DNA from: an uncultured Pelagibacteraceae bacterium
Lineage (GTDB): Bacteria; Pseudomonadota; Alphaproteobacteria; Pelagibacterales; Pelagibacteraceae
Direction of reading: 5' to 3'
DNA: 64,000 nucleotides
Assembly (NCBI GenBank): GCA_902566315.1
Contig: CACFIL010000003.1
Coordinates: forward strand, 20,654-84,653
Both the position numbers and the translations under genes were made by a program. Positions within the stretch are counted from its first letter, which is position 1. The number at the start of each line of letters is the position of its first letter. Below the pieces are notes generated by a model. That model had not been told where the DNA came from. It made no database searches and saw only the letters and a program-made list of their open reading frames with translations. Below are positions 52,123-60,920 of the stretch, piece after piece.

Positions 52123-52623
52123 ATGCAAACCATATTAAAAATATTTTTAATTTATTTTTTGCTGGGATTTAACATATTAAAAGCAGATGGACATACCTCT
52201 AATGAAAATTGGAGTTTTTATACTGGAACTTTTGATTTTAGCGATGAGGGAAAAAAGTCAACTTTATTTGGTATACAGCATATTAATACTGGAAAAAATA
52301 AAGAAAGTTTTTTAGGAATTCTTCAACCAGTAACAGGCCTAATGGTGACTGCAGACAACGCAGCATATGTATATACAGGCTTTCAAATTTATAATGAGGG
52401 TCCTTTGAGATTTACACCAAGTTTTACGCCTGGGCTATATTCAGAAGGCGATGGTAAGGACTTAGGTCATGTTATAGAGTTTAAAACAGAGATACAAATT
52501 TCGTATGAATTTTCATCAAATAGCGAAATAGCTGTGTCTTATAATCATATATCTAATGCGAGCCTTGGAGATAAAAATCCTGGGGCAAATAGTTATATGT
52601 TTAATTATATAAAAAAATTTTAA
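52123..52623 (+). CDS. PagL-like lipid A deacylase family protein (catalytic Glu replaced)
   Basis: The 166-residue protein has a signal peptide (IFLIYFLLGFNILKADG) and eight or so beta strands ending in NYIKKF with terminal Phe, as in outer-membrane barrels. The segment SYNHISNASLGDKNPGANSY resembles the PagL active site (HxSN...PN.GxE). The His and Ser of the triad are present, but the position of the catalytic Glu (14 residues after the His) is Asn. It may be inactive or use another residue. It is 14 nt after ccmH on the same strand. Confidence 0.65.
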   Translation: MQTILKIFLIYFLLGFNILKADGHTSNENWSFYTGTFDFSDEGKKSTLFGIQHINTGKNKESFLGILQPVTGLMVTADNAAYVYTGFQIYNEGPLRFTPSFTPGLYSEGDGKDLGHVIEFKTEIQISYEFSSNSEIAVSYNHISNASLGDKNPGANSYMFNYIKKF

Positions 52624-52632
52624 TTTAATAAT

Positions 52633-53787
52633 ATGAATTTAAAAAATTGTCACAATTACGGTGATTTTAGAAAATTGGCTAAAAAAAAATTACCTTCTCC
52701 AATTTTTCATTACATAGACGGCGCGGCAGATGATGAGATAACGTATGCTAGAAATACTAGCGCTTTTGACGATGTTGATTTAGTTCCAAATGTTTTAAGG
52801 GGAGTTGAAAATGTTGATCTCTCAACAACAATTTTTGGAAAAAAATTGGATTTACCATTTTATTTATCACCTACAGCATTACAAAGACTTTTTCATTATG
52901 ATGGAGAAAGAGCAGTTGGAAAAGCAGCTAAAAAATTTAATACTATGTTTGGTGTTTCAGCTTTAGCTACTGTTAGTGTAGAAGAAATTTCTTCTATGAT
53001 TGACACACCTAAGATGTTCCAATTTTATTTTCATAAAGACAGAGGCCTTAACGACTCTTGTTTGGAGCGAGCGAAAGCAGCAAAATTTGATGTAATGGCT
53101 TTAACAGTGGATACTATTACGGGTGGAAACCGAGAGAGAGATTTAAGAACTGGTTTTACATCTCCACCAAAACTAACTTTATCAAGTTTATTTAGTTTTG
53201 CTACTAAGCCAATGTGGGGAATAAACTATCTAACAAAAGGTAAATTTGAATTACCTCATCTTCAAGATTTTGTTAAAGAAGGTACAAGTACTAACTCTTC
53301 GATTGGAAAGTATTTTTCTACCATGTTAGATCAATCTATGAATTGGAAAGATGCTGAAAATCTTTGTTCCAAATGGGGAGGTCATTTTGCACTTAAAGGC
53401 ATTATGAGTGTTGAGGACGCTAAAAGAGCAGTAGATATTGGATGTACAGGTATAATGGTTTCTAATCATGGAGGAAGACAACTCGACGGTTCTAGATCTC
53501 CATTTGATCAATTAGCAGAAATTGTTGATGCAGTTGGAGACAAACTTGATGTCATTTGTGAAGGAGGAATACATAGAGGAACTCATATGCTTAAAGCGTT
53601 ATCTATGGGTGCCAAAGCTTGCTCAGGTGGAAGACTTTATCTTTATGCCTTAGCAGCAGCAGGTCAAGCAGGTGTAGAGAGAGCACTAAATCAATATAAA
53701 ACTGAATTGCAACGTGATATGAAATTAATGGGTTGTACAAAAATTAGTGATCTAAATAGAGGTAATTTAAGATTTAGAGGACAATGA
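52633..53787 (+). CDS. FMN-dependent alpha-hydroxyacid dehydrogenase, copy 1 (LldD-like)
   Basis: The 384-residue TIM-barrel flavoprotein oxidises an L-2-hydroxyacid such as lactate or glycolate. Motifs are PSPIFHYIDGAADDEITYAR near the start, LPFYLSPTALQRLFHYDGER, MALTVDTITGGNRERDLRTG and the active-site MVSNHGGRQLDGSRSPFDQL with catalytic His near residue 278, then ICEGGIHRGTHMLKAL. The length is that of LldD. It overlaps the second copy by 4 nt. The substrate cannot be fixed from sequence; lactate and glycolate are both possible. The nearby TRAP transporter could import it. Confidence 0.93.
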   Translation: MNLKNCHNYGDFRKLAKKKLPSPIFHYIDGAADDEITYARNTSAFDDVDLVPNVLRGVENVDLSTTIFGKKLDLPFYLSPTALQRLFHYDGERAVGKAAKKFNTMFGVSALATVSVEEISSMIDTPKMFQFYFHKDRGLNDSCLERAKAAKFDVMALTVDTITGGNRERDLRTGFTSPPKLTLSSLFSFATKPMWGINYLTKGKFELPHLQDFVKEGTSTNSSIGKYFSTMLDQSMNWKDAENLCSKWGGHFALKGIMSVEDAKRAVDIGCTGIMVSNHGGRQLDGSRSPFDQLAEIVDAVGDKLDVICEGGIHRGTHMLKALSMGAKACSGGRLYLYALAAAGQAGVERALNQYKTELQRDMKLMGCTKISDLNRGNLRFRGQ

Positions 53788-54935
53788 GTTTAAAAAATTG
53801 CTATAACTTTGATGACTTTAGAAAGTTAGCAAAGAAAAAACTTCCAGCACCTATATTCCATTATATAGATGGAGGAGCTGATGATGAAGTTACAATGAAT
53901 AGAAACACTGATTCATTTAATGACTGTGATTTAATTCCAAATATACTAAATAGCGTTGGTGAACCTGATTTAAAAACAGAGGTTTTTGGAACAAAGATGG
54001 ATATGCCAATTTTTTTGTCTCCTACAGCTATGCAAAGTTTATATCACCCGGACGGAGATAAAGCATCTGCTAGAGCTGCTGAAAAATTTGGAACGATTTA
54101 TAGTATGTCTACCATGGCATCTTTTTCGATTGAAGAAATTTCAAATCTTTCAAGTGGGCCAAAAATTTTCCAATTGTATATTCATAAGGATCAATCGATA
54201 ACTAATGACTTAATTGATAGATGTAAGAGAGCAAACTTTAACGGAATGTGTATTACAGTTGATACAATTGTTGCTGGAAATAGAGAAAGAGATCATAGAA
54301 CAGGTTTTACCACACCACCTAAATTCACCTTAGATAGTCTGATGAGTTTTGCGATGAGACCTCAGTGGGTGTTTAATTATTTTACGAATAAGAAATTTGA
54401 GTTAGCTAATCTCAAAGACAAAGTTGAGAAAGGTACTAATATTGCTCAATCTGTTATGGGATATATAAATGAACAATACGATCCTGCTATGAATTGGGAA
54501 GATGCAGAGTATTGTATAAAGAAATGGAACGGTCCTATTGCACTTAAAGGAGTTATGTCAGTTGAAGATGCTAAAAGAGCAATAGATATTGGATGCACCG
54601 CTATAATGATATCAAATCACGGTGGAAGACAACTTGATGGGTCAAGATCTCCATTTGATCAAGTAAAGGCTATCAAAGATGCTGTAGGAGACAAATTAGA
54701 GGTAATTTTAGATGGGGGAGTAAGAAGAGGAACGCATGTTCTAAAAGCATTAGCCGCGGGTGCGACAGCTTGTAGTTTTGGAAAAGCATTCTTGTTTAGT
54801 TTAGGTGCTGGCGGACAGCAAGGTGTCGAGAGATTATTACAAAATATGCATGATGAAATAAGACGAAATATGATTTTGATGGGATGTAAAAGTATAAATG
54901 ATCTAGACGAGTCAAAAATTATATATCGAAGATAA
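53784..54935 (+). CDS. FMN-dependent alpha-hydroxyacid dehydrogenase, copy 2 (LldD-like)
   Basis: The 383-residue paralogue of the preceding gene shares the same motifs: PAPIFHYIDGGADDEVTMNR, CITVDTIVAGNRERDHRTGF, and MISNHGGRQLDGSRSPFDQV with catalytic His. It differs in the loops that shape the substrate pocket (for example SPTAMQSLYHPDGDKAS), so the two probably handle different chain lengths or have complementary kinetics. The start ATG overlaps the stop of copy 1 (ATGA). The next gene follows after about 60 nt. Confidence 0.93.
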   Translation: MSLKNCYNFDDFRKLAKKKLPAPIFHYIDGGADDEVTMNRNTDSFNDCDLIPNILNSVGEPDLKTEVFGTKMDMPIFLSPTAMQSLYHPDGDKASARAAEKFGTIYSMSTMASFSIEEISNLSSGPKIFQLYIHKDQSITNDLIDRCKRANFNGMCITVDTIVAGNRERDHRTGFTTPPKFTLDSLMSFAMRPQWVFNYFTNKKFELANLKDKVEKGTNIAQSVMGYINEQYDPAMNWEDAEYCIKKWNGPIALKGVMSVEDAKRAIDIGCTAIMISNHGGRQLDGSRSPFDQVKAIKDAVGDKLEVILDGGVRRGTHVLKALAAGATACSFGKAFLFSLGAGGQQGVERLLQNMHDEIRRNMILMGCKSINDLDESKIIYRR

Positions 54936-54997
54936 AAAATTTTAATTAATAGACATAGTTAATCTTTTCAGTTAGTTTCCATGTTCAAAATAATTTT

Positions 54998-56164
54998 ATG
55001 AGACTAGCAAAGAATTTAGAAAATTTAGGAACCGAATCCGCTTTTAGTGTATTAGCCGAAGCAAAAGCATTAGAGGCTAAAGGCCACCCAATGATACACT
55101 TAGGTTTGGGACAACCAGATTTTAAAACTCCCAAACATGTAGTTGAAGCTGCAAAAAAGGCTTTGGATGATGGTCATCATGGATATGTTATGTCAAATGG
55201 AATTCCAGAATGTAGACAAGCTGTAACCAGATGGATTAAAAAACGTTATAATACTGACATAGATTTTGAGAGAATATTAATTATGCCAGGTGGAAAACCA
55301 ACAATGAGTTATGCAATTCAGTGTTATGGTGAACCTGGAGCAGAGATAATTCATCCAACACCCGCTTTCCCAATTTATGAGTCAATGATTAACTATACTG
55401 GTTCTACTCCAGTGCCATATGATTTAACTGAGGATAAAGATCTAAAATTTGATCCAGATAAAATATTGTCACTAATAACAGATAAAACTAGATTATTAAT
55501 TTTAATTAATCCAAATAACCCAACAGGAAGCTTTGTTGAAAAACCAGTCATAGATTATTTTGCCAAAGAATTGGAAAAACATCCACATGTTACGATCTTA
55601 AGTGATGAAATCTATAGCAGACAAATATTTGACTACAAAGAAATGCCATCGTTTTTTCATTATGAAAGTTTAAGAGACAGATTAATTGTATTAGAAGGTT
55701 GGAGTAAAGCATATTCAATGACTGGATGGAGATTAGGTTGGAGTTTTTGGCCAAAGGAACTAGTAGAGCATGTAAATAAATTATTAATCAACAGTGTATC
55801 TTGTGTAAATGCTGCAGCACAATTTGCTGGTATAGCAGCTTTAGATGGTCCAGATGACTCAATTAAAGATATGTTAGACAAGTTTACTTTAAGAAGAAAT
55901 TTAATTCACAAAGGTTTAAATGATTTACCAGGAATTGAATGCAGTCTTCCAGGTGGAGCTTTCTATGCATTTCCAAATGTAAAAGGCACTGGTATGACAG
56001 GTGCAGAATTTTGTAAAAAAGCAATGCATGAGGCAGGGGTTGCAATAGTTCCAGGAACTGCTTTTGGGAAGACTTGCCAAGATTATGTGAGATTTAGTTT
56101 TGCCGCATCTAGAGATAACATACAGCAAGCCTTAGAAAACATAGGCAAGATGCTTTCGAAATAG
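54998..56164 (+). CDS. Class I/II pyridoxal-phosphate aminotransferase
   Basis: The 388-residue enzyme belongs to the aspartate aminotransferase Ia/b group. It shows MIHLGLGQPDFKTPKHVVEA, GYVMSNGIPECRQAV, ILINPNNPTGSFVEKPVIDY with the PLP-binding Asn, ILSDEIYSRQIF with Asp and Tyr, and the Schiff-base Lys in LEGWSKAYSMTGWRLGW, with the substrate Arg near the C-terminus in YVRFSFAAS. Specificity is unclear; the 2-oxoacid context would fit amination of products from the neighbouring dehydrogenases. Confidence 0.92.
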   Translation: MRLAKNLENLGTESAFSVLAEAKALEAKGHPMIHLGLGQPDFKTPKHVVEAAKKALDDGHHGYVMSNGIPECRQAVTRWIKKRYNTDIDFERILIMPGGKPTMSYAIQCYGEPGAEIIHPTPAFPIYESMINYTGSTPVPYDLTEDKDLKFDPDKILSLITDKTRLLILINPNNPTGSFVEKPVIDYFAKELEKHPHVTILSDEIYSRQIFDYKEMPSFFHYESLRDRLIVLEGWSKAYSMTGWRLGWSFWPKELVEHVNKLLINSVSCVNAAAQFAGIAALDGPDDSIKDMLDKFTLRRNLIHKGLNDLPGIECSLPGGAFYAFPNVKGTGMTGAEFCKKAMHEAGVAIVPGTAFGKTCQDYVRFSFAASRDNIQQALENIGKMLSK

Positions 56165-56201
56165 GCTGTATTTTTTATAGAATTTTCTATAATATTTAAT
56201 T

Positions 56202-57575
56202 ATGAACGAAATAGCTCAAACAGAATTAAAAAAAATCTTTAACGGTAGATTTTCGACATCAGAATCCACTAGAGCAAACTATGCTAGAGGTGAAGATACG
56301 TATGATCCAATTCTTTCAAAAGCTGTAGTATTTCCAGAAACAAATGAAGAAGTTTCTCAATTATTAAAGCTATGTAATGAGCATAAAATTCCAGTTGTTC
56401 CATTTGGTACAGGCACTTCTTTGGAAGGTCACGTTGTAGGAAATCAAAATGGTATTACTATTTCTCTTGAAAAAATGAATAAAGTTTTAAGCGTAAATGC
56501 TGAGGACTTTGATTGTAGAGTTCAAGCAAATGTAACAAGAAAGCAATTAAATGAATATTTAAGAGAGGATGGAGTATTTTTTCCAATTGATCCAGGTGCA
56601 GATGCAGCTCTTGGTGGAATGGCTGCCACCTCAGCTTCAGGAACAATGGCTGTTAAATATGGTACTATGAGAACTGTAATTTCAGGTCTCACAGTTGTTC
56701 TTCCCAATGGAGATATTATTAAAACAGGAGCTAGAACAAAAAAAACATCAGCAGGATACAATTTAACAAATTTATTCATTGGATCAGAGGGAACTTTAGG
56801 TATTATTACAGAAGTTCAATTAAGATTGTCCCCTATACCTGAGAGTATTATGAGTGCAGTTTGTTATTTTCCAGATTTAGACTCAGCAGTTAAAGCGTCT
56901 CAAGAAGTTATTCAGTATGGAGTTCCTATTGCAAGAATTGAAATGCTTAACAAAGATCAGATGGAAATTAGTATTAAATATTCAAAATTAGAAAACATAA
57001 AAGCATCACCAACATTATTTTTTGAATTCCATGGGAGTGAGGCTTCAAATAATGAAAATATTGGTATTGTAGAGGAAATTTCTAAAAGTAATGGTGGGAG
57101 TGATTTTCAATGGGCATCTTCTCCCGAGGAACAAAAAAAATTATGGAAAGCAAGACATGATGTTTATTACTCTGTTAAAGCTTTAGGAAACGACATGAAA
57201 GTTTATTCAACAGACGTTTGTGTTCCAATTTCAAGATTAGTCGAGTGTATATCTTGGGCAGAAAAAGAAGTACAAAAACTAGGTTTAACTGCTCCAATGG
57301 TAGGCCACGTAGGTGATGGAAATTTTCACTCTATTGTTCTTTATGACCCAGAGGATCAAGAAAAACAAAAAAAAATTCGACAATACAGTGATGATTTAAT
57401 AAACAAAGCACTTGAGCTTGAAGGAACAATCACTGGAGAACACGGTATAGGTCTTCAAAAGAAACATTATTTGCTTAGAGAACATCCAGACAATGTACCC
57501 GTTATGAAATCTATTAAAAGATCCTTAGATGTAAATAACATAATGAATCCCGGTAAAATTTTCGATTTAAATTAA
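56202..57575 (+). CDS. FAD-linked oxidase, GlcD / D-lactate dehydrogenase type
   Basis: The 457-residue flavoprotein has an N-terminal PCMH FAD domain with PVVPFGTGTSLEGHVVGNQN, FFPIDPGADAALGGMAATSA and FIGSEGTLGIITEVQLRL, and a C-terminal FAD-oxidase domain with MVGHVGDGNFHSIVLYD and GTITGEHGIGLQKKHYLLRE, the region with catalytic and metal residues. Relatives oxidise D-lactate, glycolate or D-2-hydroxyglutarate. Because no GlcE or GlcF gene follows, the single-subunit D-lactate (cytochrome) type is preferred. It lies 10 nt before the D-2-hydroxyacid dehydrogenase gene. Confidence 0.9.
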   Translation: MNEIAQTELKKIFNGRFSTSESTRANYARGEDTYDPILSKAVVFPETNEEVSQLLKLCNEHKIPVVPFGTGTSLEGHVVGNQNGITISLEKMNKVLSVNAEDFDCRVQANVTRKQLNEYLREDGVFFPIDPGADAALGGMAATSASGTMAVKYGTMRTVISGLTVVLPNGDIIKTGARTKKTSAGYNLTNLFIGSEGTLGIITEVQLRLSPIPESIMSAVCYFPDLDSAVKASQEVIQYGVPIARIEMLNKDQMEISIKYSKLENIKASPTLFFEFHGSEASNNENIGIVEEISKSNGGSDFQWASSPEEQKKLWKARHDVYYSVKALGNDMKVYSTDVCVPISRLVECISWAEKEVQKLGLTAPMVGHVGDGNFHSIVLYDPEDQEKQKKIRQYSDDLINKALELEGTITGEHGIGLQKKHYLLREHPDNVPVMKSIKRSLDVNNIMNPGKIFDLN

Positions 57576-57585
57576 TTACATATCT

Positions 57586-58539
57586 ATGAAAAAAATTTTG
57601 GTCACAAGAAGATTGCTAAGATCTTGTGAAGACAAAGCTAAAGAAATTTTTGATGCAAATTTGAATTTAAACGATGAACTATATTCTCAAAAAAAACTTG
57701 TTGAAATGAGCGATGGCTGTGATGGAATATTATCAGCACTAACTGACAAGCTAGATGCTGAAACAATTAAACAATTACCTGATAGTATAAAAATATTATC
57801 AAATTTTGCAGTTGGTTTTGGAAATATTGATTTGGATGCAGCTAGGAATAAAGGGATTGTAGTAACAAATACTCCTGATGTTTTAACAGATGCAACAGCT
57901 GAAATAGGAGTTCTCCTAATATTAGGTGCCTGCAGGAGAGCCTCGGAAGGTATTGAAAGAGCAAGAGAAGGAGGTTGGGTTTGGTCAGCAGATTTATTAA
58001 TAGGAAAACAATTAACTGGAACTAGATTGGGAATATTAGGAATGGGAAGAATTGGACAAAAGATTGCAAAAGTTGCTAAATCGCTGGGTATGGTTATTCA
58101 TTATCACAATAGATCAAAGCTAACTGAGGATAAGGAGCAGGGAGCAGTTTATCATGACAACCTAAAAGATTTGTTATCAGTTTCAGATGTATTGTCTGTT
58201 TGCTGTCCAGCATCGAAAGAGACAATTAACATGATTAATAAAGATACAATAGAATATTTGCCTAAAGGAGCAATTGTAACTAATGTTGCAAGGGGCGATA
58301 TAATAGAGGATGAGGCTATGGTAGATGCTCTTGATAGAAGAAAAGTTTATGCAGTTGGATTAGATGTCTACAAAAATGAGCCAAATTTAAACAAAGGTTA
58401 TTATAGGCATAAAAGCGCGTTTATTCTTCCACATTTAGGTAGTGCAACCAAGGAAACTAGAACAGCAATGGCTAATTTAGCAATAGACAACCTTGATGAA
58501 TTTTTTAAGACAGGAAGTTGTAAAAATAAAGTCAATTAA
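57586..58539 (+). CDS. D-2-hydroxyacid dehydrogenase (glyoxylate/hydroxypyruvate reductase type)
   Basis: The 317-residue NAD(P)-dependent enzyme has SNFAVGFGNIDLDAARNKGI, the Rossmann motif LGILGMGRIGQKIAKVAKSL, and catalytic residues in NVARGDIIEDEAMVDAL (Arg), DVYKNEPNLN (Glu) and ILPHLGSATKETR (His). The sequence pattern is like glyoxylate reductases (GyaR/GhrB type). It reduces glyoxylate or hydroxypyruvate to glycolate or glycerate. With malyl-CoA lyase (8.4 kb) and the FMN/FAD dehydrogenases it would connect the glyoxylate and glycolate pools. Confidence 0.93.
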   Translation: MKKILVTRRLLRSCEDKAKEIFDANLNLNDELYSQKKLVEMSDGCDGILSALTDKLDAETIKQLPDSIKILSNFAVGFGNIDLDAARNKGIVVTNTPDVLTDATAEIGVLLILGACRRASEGIERAREGGWVWSADLLIGKQLTGTRLGILGMGRIGQKIAKVAKSLGMVIHYHNRSKLTEDKEQGAVYHDNLKDLLSVSDVLSVCCPASKETINMINKDTIEYLPKGAIVTNVARGDIIEDEAMVDALDRRKVYAVGLDVYKNEPNLNKGYYRHKSAFILPHLGSATKETRTAMANLAIDNLDEFFKTGSCKNKVN

Positions 58540-58614
58540 CAATCTCAAGTTGTATTTAACCTATTTGTCCTAATTTTTAAAATGACTCTAAGTTACATTT
58601 ATGTTTAATTATCA

Positions 58615-58630
58615 TTAGTTAATTAACTAA
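58615..58630. promoter_or_regulatory. Perfect 16-bp palindrome upstream of the TRAP operon
   Basis: TTAGTTAATTAACTAA lies 14 nt before the ATG of the solute-binding protein, directly before the strong SD (AGAGGAG). Its position fits an operator. A 12-bp relative (TTAGTTAACTAA) precedes the gene at 29.1 kb. No regulator gene is adjacent, and the low GC content weakens the case. Confidence 0.35.
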
Positions 58631-58643
58631 AGAGGAGAAATAA

Positions 58644-59777
58644 ATGATTAAAGACAAAAAACTAATGAAGGTAAAAAAAACGCCTTCAAGACGTAAGTTC
58701 TTTAAAGCTGCTGCTGCAACAGGTGTTGCCGCTGTAGCTGCATCATCTTTGTCTGCTCCAGCTGTTGCCAAAGACAGAATTGAAGTATCAATGGTAGCAA
58801 CTTGGGGAAGAGATTTCCCAGGTCTAGGTACTGGTGCACAAAGATTTGCGCAAAGAATTGGTGATGTAAGTGATGGAAGAATTCAAGTTACTTACTACGC
58901 TGCTAACGAAAGAGTTAAGGCATTTGACTCATTTGATGAAGTTGCTTCAGGTAACTCTCAAATGTATCATGCTGCAGACTATTACTGGGTGAAAAAAGAT
59001 CCTGCTTGGGGTTACTTCACTGCAGTACCTTTCGGTTTCACTTACACAGAAATGAATGCTTGGATCAGATTTGCTGGTGGTCAACAATTATGGGATGAAT
59101 TAGCAGATAAATTTGGTCTAAAAAATTTCATGTGTGGTGATACAGGAGTTCAAATGGGTGGATGGTTTAACAAGAAAATCAGAAGTCCAAATGACTTTAA
59201 AGGTTTAAAAATGCGTATGCCTGGATTAGGTGGTCAAGTTATTGGTAAACTTGGAGGATCTCCAGTTTCACTTCCTGGTGGACAAATTTATGAAAACTTA
59301 GTGTCTGGTGCAATTGATGCAACAGAATGGGTTGGTCCATGGAATGATGAAGCAATGAAATTCCAAGAAGCAGCTAAATACTACTACTATCCTGGAATGC
59401 ACGAACCTGGTTCAATGTTAGCTTGTGGATGTAATAAATCTTGGTTTACAAGTTTATCAAAATCAGATCAGTTGTTAATCGAAGCTTGTGCGTCTACTGA
59501 GAACGACGTTATGATGTCAGAGTACAATGCTAAAAACGGAGCAGCATTAGCTAGATTGATAAACGACCATGGTGTTAAACTAGAGAAGTTTAGTGATAAA
59601 GTTTACGATGGTTTTGGAAAAGCAGCAGAGGAAGTTTTTGAGGAAACTAGAGCAAGTAGTGGTCTCGCTGAGAGAATCCACACAAGTTTCTTGAAAGCTA
59701 GAAAAGAAATTGGTGCTTGGACAAACCTATCAGACTCACCTTACATTCAGCAAAGAAACAGAGTGCTAGGAATGTAA
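58644..59777 (+). CDS. dctP: TRAP transporter solute-binding protein, TakP-like
   Basis: The 377-residue protein has a twin-arginine signal (SRRKFFKAAAATGVAAVAAS) ending in APAVA, so it is exported folded. The mature part matches the TakP/lactate-binding subgroup of DctP proteins: MVATWGRDFPGLGTGAQRFA, PFGFTYTEMNAWIRFAGG, KMRMPGLGGQVIGKLGGSPV and GGQIYENLVSGAIDATEWVG. The conserved Arg in KMRMPG is the carboxylate-binding residue of TRAP proteins. Substrates of the subgroup are 2-oxoacids and 2-hydroxyacids (often as calcium lactate). The adjacent 2-hydroxyacid dehydrogenases support this. The ribosome site AGAGGAG is strong. Confidence 0.93.
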   Translation: MIKDKKLMKVKKTPSRRKFFKAAAATGVAAVAASSLSAPAVAKDRIEVSMVATWGRDFPGLGTGAQRFAQRIGDVSDGRIQVTYYAANERVKAFDSFDEVASGNSQMYHAADYYWVKKDPAWGYFTAVPFGFTYTEMNAWIRFAGGQQLWDELADKFGLKNFMCGDTGVQMGGWFNKKIRSPNDFKGLKMRMPGLGGQVIGKLGGSPVSLPGGQIYENLVSGAIDATEWVGPWNDEAMKFQEAAKYYYYPGMHEPGSMLACGCNKSWFTSLSKSDQLLIEACASTENDVMMSEYNAKNGAALARLINDHGVKLEKFSDKVYDGFGKAAEEVFEETRASSGLAERIHTSFLKARKEIGAWTNLSDSPYIQQRNRVLGM

Positions 59778-59796
59778 TTACGTCTTTAATGTAATT

Positions 59797-59826
59797 AAAA
59801 GGGCCCTTAATTGGGCCCTTTTTTTT
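59797..59826 (+). terminator. Strong terminator between the binding protein and permease genes
   Basis: AAAAGGGCCCTTAATTGGGCCCTT forms an 8-bp GC-rich stem (AAGGGCCC/GGGCCCTT) followed by a run of T. It lies 20 nt after the dctP stop and about 45 nt before dctQ. It would end most transcripts after dctP and let a minority read into the permease genes, giving the excess of binding protein that such systems need. Confidence 0.92.
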
Positions 59827-59867
59827 AGTTTCAATAAAAGTAAATTTTTAGTATTAAAAAAAAAACT

Positions 59868-60920
59868 ATGGACTCCGAAAGTAAGATTACAGCACGTTAT
59901 TTGAGAATTTTAAGCTACTCTGTATTAGCTTTTACTCTAGCATTTTTAATAAATAATATTCTTACAGTTTGGGTCGACTGGCCAGGAGTAAAAAAAATTT
60001 TTTCTCATTACGAATTATTTGGTTTTAAACAAAAAGCTCTTCAAGGATCAGAATTAAATTATGGTTATTTGCAAATTGGAATTTATTTGATTTGTATTGC
60101 TGGGGTTATTTTATACGTTTTTAAAACATATTCTCAGACACTGGAACATGATTCAGAAATATTATCAAAATTTTCTGCATATTTAGTTAGATCATCTTTT
60201 TGGGCTGTATTTCTAGTTGGTGTTGCTGATTTTATAATTTCATTCATGGTTGTGGAAAGACTATGGGAAGCTATTTTTAATCCTGAGGTTAAAGCTTTTA
60301 TGGTTAAAGCTCCTGAAAGAATTACATTTATACATTTTCCAATTATTTTAGGATCTTTCATAATTGGATATTTTACAAAATCGGTTGGATTTATTTGGCT
60401 TGCAGTTCTAGTCGTGCTAAGTGAATTTGTAATAGTACTATCAAGATTTATATTTTCTTATGAGCAAGCTTTTCAGGGAGACCTTGTGAGATTTTGGTAT
60501 GCAGCGCTATATCTATTTGCAAGTGCATATGCTCTAATTCATGAAGGTCACGTAAGAGTAGATGTTCTTTACTCTTCTTTTAGTGAAAGAAAAAAAGCAT
60601 GGACTAATTCGATAGGTTCAGCACTTCTTGGAGTACCACTTTGTTTAATAGTTATTTTTTATGGTTTAAACGGTAAGGCAAGCATTATTAATGGACCAGT
60701 AGTTGCTTTTGAAGTAACTCAACAAGGTTCTAATGGACTGTATCTACTTTATTTAATGGCAGTTTATTTAGCAGTTTTTGCAGTTACGATGTTATTACAA
60801 TTCACAAGTTATTTTATGAGTAGTAGTCACAAACTCCTTCAAAACGTGGAAGAAATGAATATTTCTAATGTCAATAAAGAAAATGACGTAAGTATTGAAA
60901 ATATAGAGAGCAGCAAATAA
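59868..60920 (+). CDS. dctQ: TRAP transporter small permease, enlarged DctQ
   Basis: The 350-residue protein is about twice the usual DctQ length (160-200). It has about eight membrane segments. The DctQ-like core is in the second half: FWYAALYLFASAYALIHEGH, then VRVDVLYSSFSERKKAWTNS, which carry the conserved R/HxDhhh pattern after the first helix pair. The N-terminal 170 residues (several helices including LRILSYSVLAFTLAFLINNI) are extra and typical of the TakQ subgroup. It starts 90 nt after dctP, behind a terminator, and its stop overlaps the ATG of dctM. Confidence 0.9.
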   Translation: MDSESKITARYLRILSYSVLAFTLAFLINNILTVWVDWPGVKKIFSHYELFGFKQKALQGSELNYGYLQIGIYLICIAGVILYVFKTYSQTLEHDSEILSKFSAYLVRSSFWAVFLVGVADFIISFMVVERLWEAIFNPEVKAFMVKAPERITFIHFPIILGSFIIGYFTKSVGFIWLAVLVVLSEFVIVLSRFIFSYEQAFQGDLVRFWYAALYLFASAYALIHEGHVRVDVLYSSFSERKKAWTNSIGSALLGVPLCLIVIFYGLNGKASIINGPVVAFEVTQQGSNGLYLLYLMAVYLAVFAVTMLLQFTSYFMSSSHKLLQNVEEMNISNVNKENDVSIENIESSK

